From contig CAJAHC010000526.1 in NCBI GenBank assembly GCA_903939355.1, forward strand, positions 1-5,230: a stretch of DNA of 5,230 nucleotides, in the 5' to 3' direction. The notes below the pieces were generated by a model. It was not told the origin of the DNA, did not search any database, and saw only the letters and a program-made list of their open reading frames with translations. The position numbers and the translations under genes were made by a program. The stretch is from an uncultured Methylococcaceae bacterium. Lineage in GTDB: Bacteria; Pseudomonadota; Gammaproteobacteria; Methylococcales; Methylomonadaceae. The first letter of the stretch is position 1. Every line of letters starts with the position of its first letter. Of the stretch, positions 1-5,230 are shown piece after piece.

Positions 1-501
1 ACCTGTTTATTAAGAAATAGCCCAAAAATTACTGAAGAAGATCACCAAATAAACAATGCAAATCAACTGGCGGTTGCAAATTTTGGCAGAAAACCGGGAC
101 TCCAACTCTTAAATGGTAACCAAAAAGTTTTATTACAGAATTGGGCAAGCGAAATTCTTGAATCCATGCGGCCAGTTTGTGCAATTTTGGACGAGGAAGA
201 TGAGAATAAACCTTATAGTTCTGGCCTGGCAGAACAGCAATTATTAATTCAAAATTCCGAGTTAACTGCATCTGCAAGAATACTGAAGTGCATGTCTGAA
301 TCGAGTCAACCTTTCAGCCGTTTTGCCTTAAATCAATCTGCTGAACATGCCAAAAAATTCAGCCAGTCAAAACTTAGTGAATCAGATACACAACTATTTA
401 TCAAAATGGCAGAACAATCCCATGCAAAACAAAAAGAAATTGAAAGCAAACAAGAAATACCTTTCGATGAATTTTTAATACACTACTTTTCACAAACATA
501 A
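1..501 (+). CDS. gshA: Glutamate-cysteine ligase, C-terminal part (5' end outside window)
   Basis: This is the last 166 residues of GshA, which joins L-glutamate and L-cysteine with ATP to make gamma-glutamylcysteine, the first and limiting step of glutathione synthesis in the cytoplasm. The frame is open from the first base of the window to TAA at 499-501, so the gene enters from the left. It is recognised from the C-terminal helical region of the gammaproteobacterial class I family: SELTASARIL (residues about 90-99 of the fragment) matches the E. coli DLTFSARIL segment. It is followed by a Gln/Lys/Glu-rich helix and a short ending (PFDEFLIHYF) equivalent to PFAVWLEKH in E. coli. E. coli GshA has 518 residues, so about two thirds, including the ATP and metal site, lies outside. 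cysH follows after 12 nt on the same strand and is probably co-transcribed. The family call is from remembered homology and is fairly secure. Confidence 0.88.
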   Translation, partial: TCLLRNSPKITEEDHQINNANQLAVANFGRKPGLQLLNGNQKVLLQNWASEILESMRPVCAILDEEDENKPYSSGLAEQQLLIQNSELTASARILKCMSESSQPFSRFALNQSAEHAKKFSQSKLSESDTQLFIKMAEQSHAKQKEIESKQEIPFDEFLIHYFSQT

Positions 502-513
502 TCCCTCATCAGA

Positions 514-1233
514 ATGCCAGCTTCCAACTTTAACCAATTACAAGCCGAACTAGCCAATAAAAATCCTCGTATTGTTCTTAAGAAAGCACTAGAACTATAT
601 GATAATATTGCTATTTCTTTTAGCGGATCTGAAGATGTCGTTCTCATCGACATGGCTGTAAAAATTAGAAAAGACATTCAGGTTTTTTCTTTGGATACGG
701 GACGGTTACATCCGGAAACCTACCGTTTTATAGAAAAAGTGAGAAAACACTACAAAATAGATATTGAATTATTAACACCCGACTTCGATATCCTAGACAG
801 TTTTGTAAAAAACAAAGGGTTATTTAGTTTTTATGAGGATGGTCACCAAGAATGTTGCGGTATTCGAAAAGTTGAACCTTTAAAACGTAAGTTGGCTAAT
901 GTTGATGCTTGGATAACCGGACAACGTAAAGATCAAAGCTTAGATACAAGACAAGATATCCCCGAAGTTGAACTAGACATGGGGTTTTCTACTGAACAAC
1001 ATTCACTTCTAAAATTCAATCCCCTAATTAATTGGAATTCAATGCAAGTATGGGATTATATTGAAGCCCATCAAGTTCCATATAACCAATTACATGAAAA
1101 AGGCTTTATCAGTATTGGCTGCGAACCTTGCACACGTCCAGTTCTGCCTAATCAACATGAACGAGCAGGACGCTGGTGGTGGGAAGCAGGCAACAAAAAA
1201 GAATGTGGCCTGCATTCTAAAAATATAAAATAA
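514..1233 (+). CDS. cysH: Adenylyl-sulfate (APS) reductase, thioredoxin-dependent, [4Fe-4S] type
   Basis: A 239-residue enzyme of assimilatory sulfate reduction that reduces APS to sulfite and AMP with electrons from thioredoxin. The PP-loop nucleotide site is seen at SFSGSEDVV (residues 35-43), followed by [12 protein letters not shown] (59-70). The iron-sulfur ligands are Cys114-Cys115 in ECCGIRK and Cys203/Cys206 in [16 protein letters not shown] (135-142) is the substrate-binding Arg/Lys segment, and Cys231 in ECGLH near the C-terminus is the catalytic cysteine. The CC...CxxC set marks the APS-using, cluster-containing branch; the E. coli PAPS reductase lacks it. Length is normal. ATG 514 is the only reasonable start, because the same frame is closed by the gshA stop 12 nt upstream. 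No Shine-Dalgarno sequence is visible, so translation probably depends on reinitiation from gshA. Sulfite made here would go to cysteine, the substrate of GshA, which makes the pair functionally coherent. Confidence 0.93.
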   Translation: MPASNFNQLQAELANKNPRIVLKKALELYDNIAISFSGSEDVVLIDMAVKIRKDIQVFSLDTGRLHPETYRFIEKVRKHYKIDIELLTPDFDILDSFVKNKGLFSFYEDGHQECCGIRKVEPLKRKLANVDAWITGQRKDQSLDTRQDIPEVELDMGFSTEQHSLLKFNPLINWNSMQVWDYIEAHQVPYNQLHEKGFISIGCEPCTRPVLPNQHERAGRWWWEAGNKKECGLHSKNIK

Positions 1234-1254
1234 TACGATTTCTATCCCTTAAAA

Positions 1255-1285
1255 AGCCACATTACCGTTATTAAGTAATGTGGCT
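1255..1285 (-). terminator. Hairpin terminator between convergent cysH and clpB
   Basis: A perfect 11-bp inverted repeat (AGCCACATTAC at 1255-1265 and GTAATGTGGCT at 1275-1285) with a 9-nt loop. Read on the - strand, the stem is followed by TTTTTAAGGG (first T within the stem), so it fits an intrinsic terminator about 65 nt after the clpB stop. On the + strand it lies 21 nt after the cysH stop but is followed by AAAAATAAAA rather than a U tract. There it could protect the 3' end of the gshA-cysH mRNA, but it is not a classical terminator. The fold is inferred from complementarity only. Confidence 0.72.
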
Positions 1286-1349
1286 AAAAATAAAATACTA
1301 GAAACCTACCCGCCCTAGTCAATCGTTTTTGATACCAACTGTTAAGATA

Positions 1350-3590
1350 TTACGCTTTAAAAAAACGCAAGACGTTGTTGTCCAATTCAACTTTTATAGT
1401 ATCACCTGCCATAAAATAACCCGACAATATGAGTTGCGCCAACGGGTTTTCAAGTTGTTGCTGGATAACTCGCTTCATTGGTCTTGCTCCATAAACCGGA
1501 TCAAAACCAGCCTCACCCAAAACATCCAACGCTTGATCGGTAATTTCAAAATTGATTTCTTTGTCGCGCAGACGTTTACACAGATACTCAATCTGTATAA
1601 CGGAAATGGCTCTAATCTGCTCACGTCCCAAGGGATGAAATACTACGGCTTCATCAATACGATTTATAAACTCAGGTCGAAATTGTTGACTAACTCTTTC
1701 CATAACAGCTGCTTTCATAACCGGGTAAAGTGCTTCCCCTGCAAGCTCCTGAATAATATCTGAGCCAATATTAGATGTCATAACAATAACAGTATTTCTA
1801 AAATCAACCGTTCTACCTTGGCCATCTGTTAAACGACCATCATCCAGAACCTGTAAAAGTATATTAAAAACATCTGGATGTGCTTTTTCAATTTCATCCA
1901 TCAAAATAACTGAATACGGTTTACGTCTAACCAGTTCGGTCAGGTAACCACCTTCTTCATACCCAACATAACCAGGGGGAGCACCTATTAATCGAGCAAC
2001 AGAATGTTTTTCCATAAACTCGGACATGTCAATACGCACCATTGCATCAGTGGTATCAAACATAAATTCTGCCAAGGCCTTGCACAATTCAGTTTTTCCA
2101 ACACCGGTGGGACCCAAAAACAAAAAAGATCCATTTGGACGGTTCGGATCAGATAATCCTGCTCTGGATCGACGTATTGCATTACTGACGGCTTTTAAAG
2201 CTTCTTCTTGGCCAATGACTCGTTTACTTAAGAAGTCTTCCATACGCAATAATTTATCACGCTCACCTTCCATCATTTTTGAAATTGGTATTCCTGTCCA
2301 TTTTGAGACAACTTCTGCAATTTCTTCATCAGTCACTTTATTTCTCAATAAAGTCATTTTGTGAGTTTCAGTTATGGCTGAAGCAGCTAATTGCTTCTCC
2401 AAATCTGGAATAATGCCATATTGTAATTCGGACATACGACCAAGGTCATTTGATCTGCTTGCGACTTCTAGCTCTGTTCGGGCATGCTCGAGTTTTTCTT
2501 TAATGATTGCAGAACCTTGCAAAGAAGCTTTTTCAGATTTCCAGATTTCTTCCAGATCTGAGTATTCTTTTTCAAGATCAGCAATTTCTTCCTCCAAAAT
2601 CTCAAGGCGTTTTATTGAAGCGGCATCCTTTTCTTTTTTTAACGCAACTTGTTCAATTTTCAATTGAATCAGACGCCTATAAAGCCTATCCATTTCTTCT
2701 GGTTTAGAGTCAATTTCCATACGAATACGGCTGGCTGCTTCATCAATTAGATCTATAGCCTTGTCCGGTAATTGTCTATCAGCGATGTAACGGTAAGATA
2801 AAGTTGCGGCTGCAACAATCGCAGGATCCGTAATATCAACGCCGTGATGCACTTCATATTTCTCTTTCAATCCACGCAAGATAGCGATGGTATCTTCTAC
2901 AGAAGGCTCATCAACTAATACTTTTTGAAAGCGTCGCTCTAAAGCCGCATCTTTTTCAATGTATTTACGATATTCATCAAGAGTTGTGGCACCTACACAA
3001 TGTAACTCGCCTCTTGCCAGAGCTGGCTTTAACATATTGCCTGCATCCATTGCGCCTTCTGCCTTTCCGGCGCCAACCATCGTATGCAACTCATCTATAA
3101 ATAAGATAACTTGACCTTCCTGCTTAGCAAGATCGTTTAAAACAGCTTTCAGGCGTTCTTCAAATTCACCTCTAAATTTGGCTCCAGCAATTAATGCAGC
3201 CATATCTAACGACAACACTTGTTTGCCTTTGATACCTTCAGGTACTTCTCCATTGACAATGCGTTGTGCTAAACCTTCAACAATGGCTGTTTTACCTACA
3301 CCTGGCTCACCGATTAACACGGGATTATTTTTAGTTCGTCTTTGTAACACCTGGATCGTACGTCGAATTTCATCATCCCTACCAATAACCGGATCAAGCT
3401 TTCCTTGTTCAGCAAGCTCAGTAAGATTGATTGTATATTTATTAAGTGCTTGCCTTTGATCTTCAGCATTGGCGTCTTCTACAGAATCACCGCCACGCAT
3501 TTTTTCAATCGCTACCTCAACATTTTTCTTCAAAACACCCGCTTTTTTAAAAAGGTCATATAAAACTCCTTTTTCTTCGCAAGCAGCCAA
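1350..3590 (-). CDS. clpB: ClpB AAA+ modules (downstream of the frameshift)
   Basis: This open frame of 746 codons holds everything after the frameshift. Residue numbers below are those of the repaired 858-residue protein. NBD1 has Walker A GEPGVGKT (206-213), pore loop GAKFRGE with Phe251 where E. coli has Tyr, Walker B VILFIDE (273-279) and arginine pair Arg331-Arg332. The coiled-coil M domain spans roughly 410-520 and is Glu/Lys/Leu-rich, with Tyr503. NBD2 has Walker A GPTGVGKT (605-612), pore loop GYVGYEEGG with Tyr653, Walker B VILMDE (673-678), Arg756 and sensor-2 Arg815 in GARP. All are in register with E. coli. The leftmost start-like codon is TTG 3588-3590, which is Leu113 of the intact protein and not a real start. 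If translation begins internally, ATG 3498-3500 (Met143) is the better candidate. It would give a form lacking the N domain, like the natural short ClpB of E. coli. Confidence 0.85.
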   Translation of the reverse strand: MAACEEKGVLYDLFKKAGVLKKNVEVAIEKMRGGDSVEDANAEDQRQALNKYTINLTELAEQGKLDPVIGRDDEIRRTIQVLQRRTKNNPVLIGEPGVGKTAIVEGLAQRIVNGEVPEGIKGKQVLSLDMAALIAGAKFRGEFEERLKAVLNDLAKQEGQVILFIDELHTMVGAGKAEGAMDAGNMLKPALARGELHCVGATTLDEYRKYIEKDAALERRFQKVLVDEPSVEDTIAILRGLKEKYEVHHGVDITDPAIVAAATLSYRYIADRQLPDKAIDLIDEAASRIRMEIDSKPEEMDRLYRRLIQLKIEQVALKKEKDAASIKRLEILEEEIADLEKEYSDLEEIWKSEKASLQGSAIIKEKLEHARTELEVASRSNDLGRMSELQYGIIPDLEKQLAASAITETHKMTLLRNKVTDEEIAEVVSKWTGIPISKMMEGERDKLLRMEDFLSKRVIGQEEALKAVSNAIRRSRAGLSDPNRPNGSFLFLGPTGVGKTELCKALAEFMFDTTDAMVRIDMSEFMEKHSVARLIGAPPGYVGYEEGGYLTELVRRKPYSVILMDEIEKAHPDVFNILLQVLDDGRLTDGQGRTVDFRNTVIVMTSNIGSDIIQELAGEALYPVMKAAVMERVSQQFRPEFINRIDEAVVFHPLGREQIRAISVIQIEYLCKRLRDKEINFEITDQALDVLGEAGFDPVYGARPMKRVIQQQLENPLAQLILSGYFMAGDTIKVELDNNVLRFFKA

Positions 3591-3618
3591 TAAAAATAAT
3601 TCACTAGAAATAAATTTA

Positions 3619-3927
3619 TCATGACGTTTTTTGAGCTAATTTATCAGTTAGATTCAACAATCTTGAAAGCTCATTAGATATTTGAACATCTCCACCAGAT
3701 CCGCTTACAGTTGCTATACGGCCTAACTCTTTATGTAATTCTGTGTGGAGAAGTTGCGTGTTAACTGAGCATTGGCTTAATAATGGTTTAACACTTCCAC
3801 CTTCTTGATCCAGTAAGGCCAACATTAAATGAACTGGCTCAATAAATTGATGATCCTTACCCAAAGCCAGACTTTGTGCATCTGCCAAGGCTGATTGAAA
3901 CTTACTGGTTAGTTTATCCATACGCAT
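3619..3927 (-). CDS. clpB: ClpB N-terminal domain fragment (upstream of the frameshift)
   Basis: This is what a ribosome would make from the clpB start if the sequence is taken literally: 102 residues ending KTS, then TGA. It covers most of the N-terminal Clp_N substrate-binding domain, including [12 protein letters not shown] (residues 28-39), and ends where the second Clp_N repeat begins (FISSELF). Alone it could not bind ATP or form the disaggregase ring. The gene start is well supported by alignment to E. coli ClpB and by the AAGG ribosome binding site at 3936-3939. Confidence 0.7.
   Translation of the reverse strand: MRMDKLTSKFQSALADAQSLALGKDHQFIEPVHLMLALLDQEGGSVKPLLSQCSVNTQLLHTELHKELGRIATVSGSGGDVQISNELSRLLNLTDKLAQKTS
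3627..3632 (-). other. clpB: Frameshift site in clpB: A6 homopolymer
   Basis: Six T on the + strand (A6 in the clpB mRNA) within GCT CAA AAA ACG TCA TGA. Five A would restore CAA AAA CGT CAT GAT AAA, encoding the conserved Q-K-R-x-D-x-F. The two frames overlap only between a TAG of the lower frame just upstream and the TGA at 3619-3621, so the lesion is confined to this run or the next few bases. Confidence 0.88.
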
Positions 3928-3935
3928 AGTAATTG

Positions 3936-3939
3936 CCTT
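3936..3939 (-). promoter_or_regulatory. Ribosome binding site of clpB
   Basis: AAGG on the - strand, 8 nt before ATG 3925-3927. It decides for this start over the in-frame ATG 13 codons further up (3964-3966), which falls at or before the expected transcription start of the heat-shock promoter. Confidence 0.6.
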
Positions 3940-3970
3940 TTTTTTGAAGAGTTTTTGAACATACATCTAC

Positions 3971-3998
3971 TGTATGGGTTACATGACGGGTTTTCAAG
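3971..3998 (-). promoter_or_regulatory. Sigma-32 (RpoH) heat-shock promoter of clpB
   Basis: On the - strand, CTTGAAA (3998-3992) is a perfect -35 element. After a 13-bp spacer comes CCCATACA (3978-3971), close to the -10 consensus CCCCATnT. Both boxes and the spacing fit the proteobacterial RpoH promoter. The predicted start is near 3965, giving a leader of about 37 nt before the clpB ATG. ClpB is a standard member of the RpoH regulon in gammaproteobacteria, so sequence and context agree. Confidence 0.85.
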
Positions 3999-4027
3999 CC
4001 AATCTGCCATTTAGTAATGCCGTTTTC

Positions 4028-4055
4028 TTGACTTATGAATAACTAATCGTAAATT
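4028..4055 (+). promoter_or_regulatory. Possible sigma-70 promoter upstream of the small membrane gene
   Basis: TTGACT (4028-4033) and TAAATT (4050-4055) are 16 bp apart on the + strand and match the -35 and -10 consensus at 5 and 4 of 6 positions. This would give a leader of over 90 nt for the 4156-4245 gene. The region is AT-rich, so chance matches are common. Confidence 0.3.
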
Positions 4056-4117
4056 GTGTGTGGATGTTTACAAAAATTAATACTCAAGCTGTGTTCTAGT
4101 TTAGTTTTAAAATGTAA

Positions 4118-4125
4118 CCCCATTT
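4118..4125 (+). promoter_or_regulatory. Sigma-32-like -10 element upstream of the small membrane gene
   Basis: CCCCATTT is an exact match to the RpoH -10 consensus CCCCATnT on the + strand. It would start transcription near 4132, a sensible 24 nt before the ATG at 4156. The -35 side is poor: the nearest candidate is CTAGTT at 4096-4101, 3 of 6 matches to CTTGAA with a 16-bp spacer. A TATAAA (4125-4130) and a TATAAT (4132-4137) just downstream are alternative sigma-70 -10 boxes, also without a clear -35. The exact promoter type is therefore undecided. Confidence 0.35.
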
Positions 4126-4155
4126 ATAAAATATAATTATCTACTAGGTGAAATA

Positions 4156-4245
4156 ATGAAAACTGTAATCGACGATGAAAAATTTGTTGTTTATCTTTTG
4201 ATCGGCATGATGGTGGTAGGTTTTTTTGTTATGCTATTGTTCTAA
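4156..4245 (+). CDS. Small single-pass membrane protein, 29 residues, unknown function
   Basis: A short gene of 29 codons plus TAA, divergent from clpB. The product has a short polar N-terminus (MKTVIDDEK, residues 1-9) and then an unbroken hydrophobic stretch of 20 residues (10-29, FVVYLL...FVMLLF) running to the C-terminus, long enough to cross the inner membrane once. Lysines 2 and 9 suggest the N-terminus stays in the cytoplasm. Support for a real gene: a good Shine-Dalgarno AGGTGA (4146-4151) ending 4 nt before ATG, a possible promoter upstream, a terminator-like hairpin just downstream, and no other gene in the roughly 350-nt space between the clpB promoter and lpxA. It does not match any small membrane protein I know (it does not look like CydX or KdpF). 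Because it lies beside clpB and has a heat-shock-like -10 box, a role in stress is possible, but this is a guess. Confidence 0.6.
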   Translation: MKTVIDDEKFVVYLLIGMMVVGFFVMLLF

Positions 4246-4253
4246 AAATTACT

Positions 4254-4294
4254 GTTTGCGTTGACTGAATAAGACCATTCTCCGCAAACTTTTT
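4254..4294 (+). terminator. Probable terminator of the small membrane gene
   Basis: GTTTGCG (4254-4260) pairs with CGCAAAC (4283-4289), followed at once by TTTTT (4290-4294). Inside the loop, GAAT (4267-4270) and ATTC (4277-4280) can pair to extend the structure. It begins 8 nt after the stop of the 29-residue gene. On the - strand the same stem is followed a few bases later by TTTTT, so it may also stop transcription coming from lpxA. Confidence 0.5.
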
Positions 4295-4312
4295 AACTTT
4301 ACAAGCTTACCT

Positions 4313-4334
4313 AAAAAAGGGTTTTTTATTTTTT
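4313..4334. terminator. Weak A/T hairpin with T tract between convergent genes
   Basis: AAAAAA (4313-4318), GGG, TTTTTT (4322-4327), then A and a second TTTTTT (4329-4334). The stem has only A-T pairs, so it is weak. It sits about 20 nt beyond the lpxA stop on the - strand and might help end that transcript, with TTTTTT following the CCC loop. This is a low-confidence call in AT-rich DNA. Confidence 0.22.
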
Positions 4335-4354
4335 CCAAAATTACCAGTGATAAT

Positions 4355-5128
4355 TTAGTTTGTTATATCAATAAAACCATGTGTTCCACGCTTAGATTTA
4401 AGTGCCAACCATTCTTTTAAATGTTTCACTTCTGGAGTTTCTTCCAAGTCATCAATGTTTTGTTTGTTTTTTAACAAACGAAATGCTGATGAAAGAACAT
4501 TATAACGATCACCGGTTATTCCAGCCCGTCTTAAGCCTACACTATTCAATCTATAGTGACTGGCTGGTCTGCCACCGATTAGCATGAATGGCATTACATC
4601 CATATTGAGTCCTGTAGTGCCTTGCACTATGGCATAAGAACCAACACGACAAAACTGGTGTACAACTACAGCACCGCCCATAAATACATTATTGCCCACT
4701 TCAACATGGCCACCTATTGCGACATTATTAGCAAATATTGTGTTATTACCAATACTGCAATCATGAGCGACATGACTATTATTCATAAAATAACACCCCG
4801 AACCAATAAGTGTTTCACTATCAATTTTTGTGGCTCGATGAGCAGTAAAACCTTCCCTGAAAACATTATTATCTCCAATCTTCAGCCATGAAACTGTTTC
4901 AGGATTAAAGCCGGTATCTTGAGGTAATCCACCTAAAACCGCATGGGGATGTAAAATATTACCTGCACCCATTTTTACGCGACCATGAACAACTGCATGC
5001 GCACCGATTTGGCAGCTATCACCCATTACAGCACCACTTTCAATAACCGCAAAAGGCCCAATAGTACTATTGTCACCTAGCTCAACATTAGGCGCTATAT
5101 AGGCGGTCGGATGAATATTTTGTGACAT
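4355..5128 (-). CDS. lpxA: Acyl-ACP:UDP-N-acetylglucosamine O-acyltransferase (LpxA or LpxA-like)
   Basis: A 257-residue cytoplasmic homotrimer-type enzyme (E. coli LpxA 262) that transfers a 3-hydroxyacyl chain from ACP to UDP-GlcNAc, the first step of lipid A synthesis. Residues 4-175 are a left-handed beta helix of hexapeptide repeats (IHPTAY, IGPFAV, IGAHAV, IGNNTI, VGNNVF). Catalytic His122 lies in SHVAHDC (E. coli His125). His119, His141 (GGHV) and His157 (VHQFC) match E. coli His122, His144 and His160, and the Arg200-Arg201 pair matches the Arg204 region. Gly170 is at the place of E. coli Gly173, which sets long-acyl preference. The segment GGLPQDTGFNPETVSW (66-81) is divergent from E. 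coli GEVNQDLKY: the lysine at E. coli position 76 is missing. GAGGA (5138-5142) lies 9 nt before ATG inside the end of xerD, so the two are likely coupled. The place next to xerD is unusual, so it may be a second lpxA-type gene with changed specificity. Confidence 0.88.
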   Translation of the reverse strand: MSQNIHPTAYIAPNVELGDNSTIGPFAVIESGAVMGDSCQIGAHAVVHGRVKMGAGNILHPHAVLGGLPQDTGFNPETVSWLKIGDNNVFREGFTAHRATKIDSETLIGSGCYFMNNSHVAHDCSIGNNTIFANNVAIGGHVEVGNNVFMGGAVVVHQFCRVGSYAIVQGTTGLNMDVMPFMLIGGRPASHYRLNSVGLRRAGITGDRYNVLSSAFRLLKNKQNIDDLEETPEVKHLKEWLALKSKRGTHGFIDITN

Positions 5129-5134
5129 AATAAC

Positions 5135-5230
5135 TTATCCTCTAGGATGAAATTTTGAATGTAATTCTTTTAATCGTTCACGAGCGATATGGGTATATAT
5201 TTGAGTAGTTGACAAATCCGCATGACCCAA
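5135..5230 (-). CDS. xerD: Tyrosine recombinase XerD, C-terminal end (5' part outside window)
   Basis: The last 31 residues of a site-specific tyrosine recombinase, open to the right edge of the window and ending at TAA (5135-5137). The fragment begins [16 protein letters not shown]: His3 is the conserved catalytic His (E. coli His270) and Tyr12 the nucleophile that joins to DNA (E. coli Tyr279), with the same 9-residue spacing. The tail [16 protein letters not shown] resembles E. coli XerD (ATERLRQLHQQHHPRA) far more than XerC (LDFQHLASVYDAAHPRA), which favours XerD. With XerC and FtsK this enzyme resolves chromosome dimers at dif. It is upstream of and probably co-transcribed with lpxA. Nothing suggests a phage or integron integrase, although only the C-terminus is visible. 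Confidence 0.88.
   Translation of the reverse strand: MGHADLSTTQIYTHIARERLKELHSKFHPRG
5138..5142 (-). promoter_or_regulatory. Ribosome binding site of lpxA inside the xerD 3' end
   Basis: GAGGA on the - strand covers the last codons of xerD and ends 9 nt before the lpxA ATG (5126-5128). The xerD stop and the lpxA start are 6 nt apart, so ribosomes finishing xerD can reload directly. Confidence 0.6.

Larger units (their letters stand above)
1350..3927 (-). pseudogene. clpB: Chaperone ClpB (disaggregase), whole gene, interrupted by a single-base frameshift
   Basis: ClpB is a hexameric AAA+ unfoldase that pulls proteins out of aggregates together with DnaK/DnaJ/GrpE in the cytoplasm. The reading frame is broken once, in an A6 run (+ strand T6, 3627-3632). 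The upstream frame reads LAQKTS and stops at TGA (3619-3621). The downstream frame resumes with DKFISSELF. Taking one A out gives [15 protein letters not shown], as in E. coli LAQKRGDNFISSELF. The repaired protein has 858 residues against 857 in E. coli, and key residues sit at identical numbers (Walker A 206-213 and 605-612). The lower frame has a TAG just upstream of the run, so the shift must lie within about 15 nt. Start: ATG 3925-3927 (MRMDKLT, E. coli MRLDRLT), with AAGG 8 nt upstream; an in-frame ATG at 3964-3966 is too early. Transcription is probably from the sigma-32 promoter at 3971-3998. With no other damage seen, a sequencing or assembly error is at least as likely as true gene loss. 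Confidence 0.9.

Noticed and set aside
29..677. - strand open frames opposite gshA and cysH (29-277, 483-677)
   Set aside because: They lie antisense to well-supported genes and show no protein-like features of their own.
1297..1320. Short inverted repeat ACTAG...CTAGT near the end of clpB
   Set aside because: Only 5 bp with a 13-nt loop and no T tract; the 11-bp hairpin next to it is a far better terminator.
1329..3459. Several + strand open frames of 66-144 codons within the clpB region (for example 1329-1763, 2026-2364, 2374-2667, 3178-3459)
   Set aside because: They are antisense to the highly conserved ClpB coding frame, have no family resemblance and no convincing ribosome sites; they follow from the codon structure of clpB.
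3619..3640. Programmed ribosomal frameshifting in clpB
   Set aside because: No prfB-like Shine-Dalgarno plus slow stop arrangement, no in-phase X-XXY-YYZ heptamer, and ClpB is not known to be made this way; an indel in a homopolymer explains it more simply.
4402..4891. Two + strand open frames opposite lpxA (4402-4587 and 4622-4891)
   Set aside because: Antisense shadows of the LpxA hexapeptide repeats, with no initiation signal or recognisable domain.
5135..5230. Tyrosine recombinase as a mark of a genomic island or integron
   Set aside because: The C-terminus is that of housekeeping XerD, is coupled to lpxA, and there are no att repeats, tRNA or mobile genes in the window.
1..5230. CRISPR arrays, insertion sequences, tRNA or rRNA genes
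   Set aside because: No spaced direct repeats, transposase motifs with terminal inverted repeats, or cloverleaf/rRNA sequences were found by reading both strands.

Overview
The window looks like ordinary chromosome from an AT-rich gammaproteobacterium. By eye, GC is about 40% or a little under. The evidence is a class I (gammaproteobacterial) GshA C-terminus, a ClpB co-linear with the E. coli protein up to at least residue 815, a XerD C-terminus close to E. coli XerD, and a classical sigma-32 heat-shock promoter. An AT-rich methanotroph or sulfur-oxidising symbiont relative would fit, but the sequence alone does not fix the genus.

Left part (1-1233, + strand): the 3' end of gshA (glutamate-cysteine ligase) is followed after 12 nt by cysH, an APS reductase of the iron-sulfur type. 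The pair links sulfate reduction, which feeds cysteine, to glutathione synthesis. A perfect 11-bp hairpin at 1255-1285 separates cysH from the convergent clpB.

Middle (1350-3998, - strand): clpB encodes the heat-shock disaggregase, with a strong sigma-32-type promoter, a ribosome binding site and both AAA+ modules. It carries a single-base frameshift in a run of six A at 3627-3632, at codon 100 or so. Removing one A gives an 858-residue protein (E. coli 857) with every key residue in register. The lesion is therefore either a sequencing error or a very recent inactivation of the full-length form.

Right part: between clpB and lpxA lies a short + strand gene (4156-4245) for a 29-residue single-pass membrane peptide that I cannot identify. 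It has a good ribosome binding site, a perfect sigma-32-like -10 element upstream and a terminator-like hairpin downstream. On the - strand the end of xerD (tyrosine recombinase of chromosome dimer resolution) overlaps the ribosome binding site of lpxA (UDP-GlcNAc acyltransferase). This lpxA is outside the usual lpxD-fabZ-lpxA-lpxB order, at least on its downstream side and immediately upstream, and it is divergent in its sugar-nucleotide binding segment. It could be a second LpxA-like paralogue.

I see no CRISPR array, insertion sequence, tRNA, rRNA or phage signature. The points most worth a second look are the clpB frameshift, the 29-residue gene divergent from clpB, and the displaced, divergent lpxA.
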